From assembly GCA_964490005.1 (NCBI GenBank), contig CAZBBB010000153.1:1-5221 (forward strand): a DNA stretch of 5,221 nucleotides, in the 5' to 3' direction. The DNA comes from CAZBBB01 sp964490005 (GTDB lineage Bacteria > Planctomycetota > B15-G4). How positions within the stretch are numbered: position 1 is the first letter of the stretch; each line of letters starts with the position of its first letter. The notes beneath the pieces were generated by a model that saw only the letters and a list, made by a program, of their open reading frames with translations, did not search any database and was not told where the DNA came from. A program made the position numbers and the translations under genes. Positions 1 to 5,221 of this stretch are shown in pieces.

Positions 1-1
1 G

Positions 2-109
2 CGCGCCGCGGCCGCGCGCGCGGCGCGTTTCACCTGGGACGCGGCCGCCGCGCGCCTGGCGGACGTCTGTGCGGCGCTCGGCTCCGGAAACGTAGACTCG
101 CCGCGATGA
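2..109 (+). CDS. C-terminal end of a probable glycosyltransferase (5' end outside window)
   Basis: This is an open frame of 35 codons entering from the left edge and ending at TGA 107-109. The visible tail contains the segment ARFTWDAAAARLADVCAAL (codons at about 23-79), an aromatic-x-W followed by an amphipathic helix. GT-B glycosyltransferases of the GT4 type commonly end this way; the helix packs back across the two Rossmann domains. The 374-aa glycosyltransferase at the other end of this cluster ends similarly with RWSWTDSAERLQSLW, which supports the reading. The final nine codons (GSGNVDSPR) lie beyond the helix and use A-ending codons (GGA, GTA, CGA) that are rare elsewhere here. The stop overlaps the ATG of the next gene as ATGA, so the two are probably translationally coupled. 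Catalytic motifs are outside the window, so donor, acceptor and family cannot be stated. The frame is well supported; the function is an inference from a short tail plus context. Confidence 0.72.
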   Translation, partial: RAAAARAARFTWDAAAARLADVCAALGSGNVDSPR

Positions 110-2805
110 TCCGTTCACCGCGCCGCCTCTCCTGCCTGCTCGCGCTGCTCGGCGCCTGCGCGCCCTCGGGCGCCGACGCCGCGCCTGGCGCCGACGCGCA
201 GGGCGCCGTGTCGCAGGGCGTCGCGCCGGCCGCGCCGGCCCCCAAGCTCGTCGCCGAGCCCGACCGCTCGGGTTACGACGATCCCGCCATCGTCTGCCGC
301 AGCACCGGCGCCGTGTGGCTGTTCTGCATCGCCTGGGACGGGCAGGGCGACGCGCTGCAGATGCGCCCGGTGGCGCGCGCCGACGACTCCACGCGCCCGC
401 TGTACCGCTCGGCCACGCGCATGGCCGGCCTGGCGGCGCTGGCCGACGCCGACGACGTCCTGCACCTCGTCTGGTCCGAGGAGCAGGACGACGGCGGCTG
501 GGCGCTGCGCGGGATGAACATCGCTCGTCCGTCGAGCCCGGCGGCGCTCGGCGAGCCCTCGCCGCCCGCCACGCTGTTCGCCGCGCCCGGCGCGCGCCTG
601 CTCGATCCGCAGCTCGCGCTCGACGGCGAGGGGCGGCTGCTGCTGGCCTGGCAGCAGGTCGACGCCGAGGGCCTGGAGATCCGCGCGTCCGCCTCGGGTC
701 CGGCGGGCGGCTGGTCGCCTGCGCTGCGGGTCTCGACCGACGCCACGCGCAACAACTGGTCGCCCGCGCTCACCGCCACCGGCAACGCGAGCGCCGCCCT
801 GGCCTGGGACGCCGCGCTCGATGGCGACCACGACATCCTGCTCGCGCGGCTGGTGCGCGACGGGGACGGCCGTCTCGAGGTGCGCTCGCGTCACGTCGTG
901 ACCGACACGCCGCGCCTCGAGATCCATCCGTCGATCGCCGACGACGGCGACCGCACCTACCTCGCCTGGGAGGTCGGCCCCGAGAACTGGGGGCGCGAGG
1001 GTTCGGTGAACCAGCTCGAGGTCGCGCTGCACACCGAGCGGCGCATCGAGATCGTCGCGATCGAGGGCGACGAGGTGCTGCCGCTCGCGATCCAGCCGCT
1101 CGACGGCATGAACGACGTGCTTTCGCGCAACTGCGAGCAACCGCGCCTGGCCTTCGAGGGCTCGGGCAGCCTGATGCTCTACTTTCGCGGGCTGCCGTTG
1201 CCGCTGGGACTGGGCGACCCCGAGGACCCGCAGTTCATGCAGCGCGCCGACGAGAGCCCCGGCGGCGGGCTGGGCTGGCGCACGTCGATCTGGTTCAGCT
1301 ACATGACGCGCTTCGACGGCCTGAAGTGGTCCTTCGCCGACCGCCACCAGGTCGGACTGCCGGGCAGCGAGGGTCGGCTCGACGCGCCGATCGCCAGCTG
1401 CCGCATGCCCGGCGGCGGGTTGGCCTACGCCGTCGTCGGCGACGGGCGCGCCGTGCCGCAGCTCGAGCCGGGCCGGCCCTACACGCAGCGCGAGCTGGCC
1501 GAACTCGCCAACTGGTGGAAGCCGGTGACGCGCAAACCCACCGACGTCACCGTCGCGCTCGTGCGCAAGGAGCCGCGTCAGCGCCGCTTCGAGGTCGGTC
1601 CGCCGCGGCGCATGGCCGCGCTCGACGACCGTGCGCCGGCCGCGGCGCGGCCCGCGCCGCCCGCGCGCGTGCTGCCCGACGGCACGCGCGCGCAGCTCGC
1701 GCTCGGCGACCTGCACCGGCACACCGACCTCTCGCGCTGCTCGAGCAACTGGGACGGGCCCATCGAGGACGCCCTGCGCTACGCCCTCGACGTCGCGCCG
1801 CTCGACGTGCTCGCGATCACCGACCATTTCGAGCACATGTCGCGCTTCGACTGGTGGCGCACGCTCAAGCTGGTCGACGCGCACGACGTCCCGGGCCGCT
1901 TCGTGAACCTGCGCGGCTACGAGCGCAGCGACCCGATGAGCGGGCACCGCAACGTGATCTCGGGCGGCGCGCCGCCGCCGCTCGTGGCCTATCCGGTGAC
2001 GGCGGTGCCCGGCCGCGACGACGCCGTGGCGCGCCGCATCGGCGACGTCTGGAAGGCCTTCGAGGGGCACGCGGTGCTCACCATCCCGCACACGCCGGCG
2101 GGCATGTTCCCGGGCAATCCCTCGGTGCTCGACTGGCGCGGCTACGCGCCCGGGTACGACCGGCTCGTCGAGGTCTTCCAGGGCTACCGCGGCAGCAGCG
2201 AGGCGCACGACGCGCCGCGCGCGATCCCCGGCATGCTGCGCGCCAACTACGTCGTGCCCAACCTGCAGCTCGGCATGCACTTCGGCCTCGTGGCGAGTTC
2301 CGACCACCAGAGCAGCGACGGCGCCTTCGCCGGCGTGTGGACCTCCGGCCTCACGCGCGCCGAGGTCTTCGCCGCGCTGCACGCGCGGCGCACCTTCGCG
2401 AGCACCTGCCGCGGCGCGCTGTGGACCGAATGGAACGGCGTGCCGATGGGCGGCTCGGCCGCCGCGCCGGCCGGCCCGACGAGCGGCCTGCTCGTCGAGG
2501 CCGAGACCTTCGGGCGCACGATCGCCCGCATCGAGGTCCTGGTCGACGGCGCGCCGTGGGCCGCGCGCGAACCGGCCGCGGCGCGCGCGAGCGAGCGCTT
2601 CGACGTCGAGCTGCCGGCCGAGACCAGCCGCTGGGTCATGGCGCGCGTCGTCACCTCCGACGGCGAACTCATGTGGAGCAGCCCGATCCGACTGTCGTCG
2701 AAGAGCGTCTGGGACGGTCCCGACGGACTCGACGGCGCGGCCGTGCGCGAGCGCTTCGGCGACGTCTGGCAGCCGGCCGGCGGGCGCCCCGCGCAGGACG
2801 GCTAG
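106..2805 (+). CDS. Exported lipoprotein: propeller-like repeats fused to a PHP-domain metallohydrolase (CehA/DUF3604-like)
   Basis: An 899-residue protein. The N-terminus has RR (6-7), a hydrophobic stretch (8-17) and a lipobox LGAC with Cys18 as the expected lipidated residue, followed by an Ala/Pro/Gly linker to about residue 45. Residues about 55-445 hold about seven repeats with a hydrophobic strand, often ending L-A-W: W77, W123, W182, W234 and W288, then weaker copies near F360 and Y441. This suggests a beta-propeller. Residues about 530-770 are a PHP domain with H537-R-H539, ITDH (D573, H574), E606, H614, H662 and SSD733H734, so the metal-ligand set looks complete. Residues about 770-875 contain WNGVPMG and a beta-rich segment typical of the end of CehA/DUF3604-type proteins. 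PHP proteins hydrolyse phosphoesters or related bonds with two or three metal ions; the substrate here is unknown. The ATG is chosen because it gives the signal peptide. It lacks a well-spaced ribosome site and overlaps the upstream stop, so translation is probably coupled. The mature protein has six cysteines besides Cys18. Confidence 0.92.
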   Translation: MIRSPRRLSCLLALLGACAPSGADAAPGADAQGAVSQGVAPAAPAPKLVAEPDRSGYDDPAIVCRSTGAVWLFCIAWDGQGDALQMRPVARADDSTRPLYRSATRMAGLAALADADDVLHLVWSEEQDDGGWALRGMNIARPSSPAALGEPSPPATLFAAPGARLLDPQLALDGEGRLLLAWQQVDAEGLEIRASASGPAGGWSPALRVSTDATRNNWSPALTATGNASAALAWDAALDGDHDILLARLVRDGDGRLEVRSRHVVTDTPRLEIHPSIADDGDRTYLAWEVGPENWGREGSVNQLEVALHTERRIEIVAIEGDEVLPLAIQPLDGMNDVLSRNCEQPRLAFEGSGSLMLYFRGLPLPLGLGDPEDPQFMQRADESPGGGLGWRTSIWFSYMTRFDGLKWSFADRHQVGLPGSEGRLDAPIASCRMPGGGLAYAVVGDGRAVPQLEPGRPYTQRELAELANWWKPVTRKPTDVTVALVRKEPRQRRFEVGPPRRMAALDDRAPAAARPAPPARVLPDGTRAQLALGDLHRHTDLSRCSSNWDGPIEDALRYALDVAPLDVLAITDHFEHMSRFDWWRTLKLVDAHDVPGRFVNLRGYERSDPMSGHRNVISGGAPPPLVAYPVTAVPGRDDAVARRIGDVWKAFEGHAVLTIPHTPAGMFPGNPSVLDWRGYAPGYDRLVEVFQGYRGSSEAHDAPRAIPGMLRANYVVPNLQLGMHFGLVASSDHQSSDGAFAGVWTSGLTRAEVFAALHARRTFASTCRGALWTEWNGVPMGGSAAAPAGPTSGLLVEAETFGRTIARIEVLVDGAPWAAREPAAARASERFDVELPAETSRWVMARVVTSDGELMWSSPIRLSSKSVWDGPDGLDGAAVRERFGDVWQPAGGRPAQDG
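2795..2798 (+). promoter_or_regulatory. Probable ribosome binding site for the first GT4 gene
   Basis: AGGA lies inside the last codons of the lipoprotein gene and ends 9 nt before the GTG at 2808. It is the only Shine-Dalgarno-like core at good spacing in front of any start in this window. It supports GTG 2808 as the start rather than any codon further upstream in the same open frame. Confidence 0.55.
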
Positions 2806-2807
2806 CG

Positions 2808-3875
2808 GTGCGCCTGGCCTTCGACGGCAGCGTCGCGGGCGACGAGGCGCCGACCGGCGTGCAGCGCGCGGCGGCGGTGCAGCGCGCGGCGCTGGCCGCG
2901 CTCGATCCGCCGCCCGAACTGCTCGTGTTCGCGCCCGCCGGCCGGCGCTGGCCGGTCGCCGCGTGGCGCGAGATCGTGCTGCCGGGCGAGCTGCGCCGGG
3001 CCCGCGCCGACCTGCTCGTCTCGCCCGTCGCGGCCGTGCCGCTGCGCGCTCCCTGCCCGGTGTTCGCGACGCTGCACGAGCTGCCCTGGGCGGCGGGCGT
3101 GCCGGCCGACGCGGGGGGCGAGCGTTCGCTGGCCCATCGCGCGCGCACGGCGCTCGCGGCGCGCGTCGCGGCCCGCGTGATCTGCGTCAGCGAGCGCACG
3201 CGCGCGCAGTTCGTCGCGCTGCACCCGCGCGCGGCGGCGAAGGCCGTGGTCGTGCCGCACGGCGTCGATCCGCGCTTCAGCCCTGGCGCGGTGCGCTCGT
3301 CGGCCGTCCCCGGGCGGCCGTGGGTGCTCGCGCTCGGCCGGCTGCGGCGCAAGAAGAACCTGCTCGCGCTGCTCGCCGCCTTCGCGCGCACGCCCGCCGC
3401 CGCCGACCACGTGCTCGTGCTCGCCGGTCCGCCCGGCGACGCGAGCGAGGCGCTGCGCGCGCGGGCCGCGCAGCCCGACCTGCGCGGCCGCGTGCTGCTG
3501 CCGGGTTTCGTCGACGACGGGCGGCTGCTCGACCTGCTGCGCGGCGCGCGCTGCCTGGCCTCCGTCTCGCGGCTCGAGGGTTTCGGCCTGACGGCCCTCG
3601 AGGCGCAGGCCTGCGGCACGCCCGTGCTCGCGAGTCGCGAAGGTCCGGTCGCCGAATCGGTCGGGGACGCGGCCGAGTTCTGCGACGCGCGCCGGCCCGA
3701 GTCGATCGCCGCGGGGCTGCAGGCGGTGCTCGGCGCGCCGCGCCGGCAGACCGAACTGCGCGCCGCCGGCCTGGCGCACGCCGCCACGCGCAGCGCCGAG
3801 CGCTCGGCGCGCGCGCTGCTCGCGGTCTGCCGGGAGGCGCTCGACGAACGGGCCGCCGCCGGGCGCGCGCCGTGA
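2808..3875 (+). CDS. GT4-type (GT-B fold) glycosyltransferase
   Basis: A 355-residue protein, normal length for a single-domain GT4 enzyme, which transfers a sugar from an activated donor (usually a nucleotide sugar) to a glycan or lipid-linked acceptor in the cytoplasm. The N-terminal half has a first strand RLAFDGS, a TGVQR loop (16-20) equivalent to the common TG[IV]xR acceptor-side loop, LHELPW (H90) and ICVSE (S128-E129). After PHGVD (150-154) the donor half begins: ALGRLRRKKN (G177, R178, K183), then EGFGLTALE with E257 and E265 forming the classic EX7E motif, followed by CGTPVLAS. All key GT4 donor-site positions are therefore intact. There is no signal peptide or membrane helix. The open frame extends far upstream, but GTG 2808 is preferred: it begins exactly at the first Rossmann strand, has AGGA at suitable spacing and lies 2 nt after the previous stop. 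It overlaps the next gene by 4 nt. The linkage formed cannot be predicted. Confidence 0.93.
   Translation: MRLAFDGSVAGDEAPTGVQRAAAVQRAALAALDPPPELLVFAPAGRRWPVAAWREIVLPGELRRARADLLVSPVAAVPLRAPCPVFATLHELPWAAGVPADAGGERSLAHRARTALAARVAARVICVSERTRAQFVALHPRAAAKAVVVPHGVDPRFSPGAVRSSAVPGRPWVLALGRLRRKKNLLALLAAFARTPAAADHVLVLAGPPGDASEALRARAAQPDLRGRVLLPGFVDDGRLLDLLRGARCLASVSRLEGFGLTALEAQACGTPVLASREGPVAESVGDAAEFCDARRPESIAAGLQAVLGAPRRQTELRAAGLAHAATRSAERSARALLAVCREALDERAAAGRAP
2859..2894 (+). repeat. Two tandem 18-bp units inside the GT4 gene
   Basis: GTGCAGCGCGCGGCG occurs exactly at 2859-2873 and again at 2877-2891, giving an 18-bp period (6 codons) that encodes VQRAA twice (residues 18-22 and 24-28). It lies in the first helix after the TGVQR loop. 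The distance from that loop to the following LDP turn is about normal for GT4 proteins, so the repeat need not be an insertion and may be chance in Ala/Arg-rich, GC-saturated code. Confidence 0.6.
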
Positions 3876-4996
3876 TCGTCCTCGTCGACGCGACGATGCT
3901 CGACGGCGGTCCGAGCGGCGCCGCCACGCGCCTCGCGGCGCTGGGCGCCGAGCACCGCGCGGCCGGGCGCGTGCGCGTCATTCACCTCGTGCGCCCCGGC
4001 CTCGATCCGCTGCCCAGGCTGGAGTGCCGCCCCTTCGGGGGCGCGTCGACGCCGGCGGGTCGCGCTCTGGCCGGGCGGCGCCTGGCCGCGCTGGCGCGCG
4101 CCGAAGGGGCGGTGCTGTTCGCGGCCGGCGCGCTGCCGCTGCCGCGCCTCGGGGCGCTGCCGATCGCGCTCACGCTGCACGACCTGCGCTTCCTCGACGC
4201 GCGCGGCGGGGCCTCGCGCTGGCGCCGCCTCTGGGCCCGGCACCGGCTCGGTCCGCATCTGGCGCGCGCCTCGGCGCTCGCCTGCGTCTCGCGGAGCACG
4301 GCCGACGAGGTCGTGCGGCGCGGTCTGCTGCCGGCCGCGCGCGTGCACGTCGTGCCCAACGCCGGCACGCCCGGCCTGCAGCGCCTCGACGAGCAGGCCG
4401 AGCTGGCCGCCTTCCGTCGGCGCGCCGGCATGAATCGCCGCTACGCGCTGGCGCTCGGGCCGCTCGCCGCCGTCAAGCGTCCGCGCTTCCTGCTGCAGGC
4501 GCTGGCGGCGGCGCGGCGCGACGCACGGGCGGGCGACCTGGGGCTGGTGTGGGCCGGGCGGGCCGACGAGGAAGCGGCCTTCGCCTTCGCGCGCGCGGCC
4601 GAGGAGGCCGGGCTCGCCGAAGTCGTGCGCGTGACCGGCGTACTCGACGCGCGACAGCTCGCCGCGGCCTACTCGGCGGCCGACGCGCTGGTGGTCGCCG
4701 GCGCCTGCGAGGGCTTCTCGATCCCCGTGATCGACGCGCAGCGGCTGCGCGTGCCGGTCGTCGCGGTGCGCGCCGGCGCGCTGCCCGAGACGGCCGGCGA
4801 GACGGCCTGGCTGGCGGCGCCCGACGACGCGCGGGATTTCGGCGCGCGGCTGGCGCAGGCCGTCACCCCCGACGCGGAGCGCAGCGCGCGGCTCGACGCG
4901 GCCGAGCGCGCCGCCGCACGCTGGTCGTGGACCGACTCGGCCGAGCGCCTGCAGTCGCTCTGGCGCACGCTCGTGCCGGAGGCGGAGCGCGCCTGA
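3872..4996 (+). CDS. Divergent GT4-like glycosyltransferase with EX7D in place of EX7E
   Basis: A 374-residue protein with a GT-B architecture. The N-terminal half shows a first strand VIVLVDAT, LHDLRF (H103, D104; equivalent to the H-D/E site near the acceptor), and ACVSRST (S140). The donor half follows VPNAG (N163): ALGPLAAVKRP contains G196 and K202-R203, but P197 sits where GT4 enzymes usually have the Arg of G-R. The donor motif reads EGFSIPVID with E280 and D288, so the second acidic residue is Asp, and the usual Gly before PVV is missing (RVPVVAV). The rest is well formed (GALPETAGETAWL, then the W-S-W C-terminal helix), so the enzyme is probably active. GTG 3872 is chosen because it overlaps the previous stop as GTGA and starts at the first strand; ATG 3896 would cut that strand away. 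No close ribosome site is visible (GGGAGG at 3832-3837 is too far), so translation is probably coupled. No membrane segment. Donor and acceptor are unknown. Confidence 0.9.
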   Translation: MIVLVDATMLDGGPSGAATRLAALGAEHRAAGRVRVIHLVRPGLDPLPRLECRPFGGASTPAGRALAGRRLAALARAEGAVLFAAGALPLPRLGALPIALTLHDLRFLDARGGASRWRRLWARHRLGPHLARASALACVSRSTADEVVRRGLLPAARVHVVPNAGTPGLQRLDEQAELAAFRRRAGMNRRYALALGPLAAVKRPRFLLQALAAARRDARAGDLGLVWAGRADEEAAFAFARAAEEAGLAEVVRVTGVLDARQLAAAYSAADALVVAGACEGFSIPVIDAQRLRVPVVAVRAGALPETAGETAWLAAPDDARDFGARLAQAVTPDAERSARLDAAERAAARWSWTDSAERLQSLWRTLVPEAERA

Positions 4997-5008
4997 CCCG
5001 CTCGCGAC

Positions 5009-5221
5009 TCAGACGAGCTGGATCAGCCAGCCGATGAGCGCCGCCAGCCCGACGCAGGCCACGAGCAGCGCCGCGACCAGCGCGAGGCGCGCGCCGCCCG
5101 AGAGCTGACCGAGGTCGAGCGCGAGCAGTCCGCGCCGGGCCGGTTGCCGCTCGCGGCGCGTGGACAGCCTGCGGCCCGTGCGCGGCGCGAGCGTCGCGTC
5201 GGCGGCGGGCGGCGGCGCCTC
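5009..5221 (-). CDS. 3' end of a convergent gene: protein with C-terminal transmembrane helix (N-terminus outside window)
   Basis: Reading the minus strand from the right edge gives 70 open codons ending at TGA (complement of 5009-5011). The visible part has a Pro/Ala-rich then Arg-rich polar stretch (including TGRRLSTRRERQPARR), a segment GLLALDLGQLSGG, and a final hydrophobic helix of about 23 residues (ALVAALLVACVGLAALIGWL) followed by IQLV and the stop. The codons strongly favour G or C at the third position, as in the other genes here. The basic stretch before the last helix suggests an Arg-rich cytoplasmic side and a C-terminus on the far side, or a tail-anchored topology if this is the only helix. 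The gene runs towards the glycosyltransferase operon with a 12-bp gap (4997-5008) holding no visible terminator hairpin. The family is not recognised. A membrane protein of the same glycan locus is possible, but this is unproven. Confidence 0.72.
   Translation of the reverse strand, partial: EAPPPAADATLAPRTGRRLSTRRERQPARRGLLALDLGQLSGGARLALVAALLVACVGLAALIGWLIQLV

Noticed and set aside
1..50. Alternating GC runs and NotI-type palindromes (GCGGCCGC at 8-15 and 41-48) as a possible structural or regulatory element
   Set aside because: They encode Ala and Arg codons in the tail of the glycosyltransferase, and such runs occur throughout the window as a result of base composition.
115..2382. A 755-codon open frame on the minus strand, opposite the lipoprotein gene
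   Set aside because: Its product is rich in Arg, Ala, Val, His and Glu with no recognisable domain. It is opposite a gene with clear signal, PHP motifs and repeats. Long antisense frames are expected at this GC content because stop codons are rare.
315..2807. A possible N-terminal extension of the first GT4 gene, since its frame is open upstream to 315
   Set aside because: The upstream translation is Arg/Ala low-complexity and lies within the lipoprotein gene. The GT fold begins at GTG 2808, with a ribosome site just before it.
2963..3871. A possible N-terminal extension of the second glycosyltransferase into the first
   Set aside because: The extended part is Arg/Ala-rich out-of-frame translation of the first GT4 gene. 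The GTGA overlap and first Rossmann strand mark the start at 3872.
2669..4348. Another long minus-strand frame, opposite both glycosyltransferases
   Set aside because: Low-complexity Arg/Ala/Ser composition, no motifs, and it spans the junction of two well-supported plus-strand genes.
4997..5008. A terminator between the convergent genes
   Set aside because: The gap is only 12 bp with no inverted repeat or T-run. A structure extending into the coding ends was not evident by eye.

Overview
The window is very GC-rich (well over 70% by eye) and almost entirely coding. Nearly every codon ends in G or C, and the spurious antisense frames are long, as expected in such a genome. The lipoprotein signal shows that it is bacterial. 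GC content, a large PHP-domain lipoprotein and the tight gene packing would fit a high-GC Gram-negative lineage such as Myxococcota, Acidobacteriota, Planctomycetota or a related uncultured group. No marker gene fixes the phylum.

Layout, left to right. Positions 2-109 (+) are the last 35 codons of a gene whose tail looks like the C-terminus of a GT-B glycosyltransferase. It overlaps by an ATGA (106-109) the largest gene, 106-2805 (+), an 899-residue lipoprotein with an N-terminal propeller-like repeat region, a PHP metal-dependent hydrolase domain and a C-terminal beta-sandwich-like segment. Two nucleotides later a GTG start opens a GT4-type glycosyltransferase (2808-3875, +, 355 aa). This overlaps by GTGA (3872-3875) a second, divergent GT4-like glycosyltransferase (3872-4996, +, 374 aa). 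After only 12 bp the 3' end of a convergent gene appears on the minus strand (5009-5221, running off the window), encoding a protein with a C-terminal transmembrane helix.

The four plus-strand genes are most simply read as one transcript with overlapping or touching start and stop codons. The glycosyltransferases should act in the cytoplasm, building a surface glycan (O-antigen, capsule, exopolysaccharide or glycolipid). The PHP lipoprotein should be exported and lipid-anchored, where it could hydrolyse a phosphoester or similar bond in an envelope or external substrate. The substrate is not visible from sequence. No tRNA, rRNA, CRISPR array, insertion sequence, riboswitch or convincing terminator was seen.

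The most unusual item is the exported propeller-PHP lipoprotein embedded in a glycosyltransferase operon. Second is the altered donor-site motif (E...D instead of E...E) in the last glycosyltransferase.
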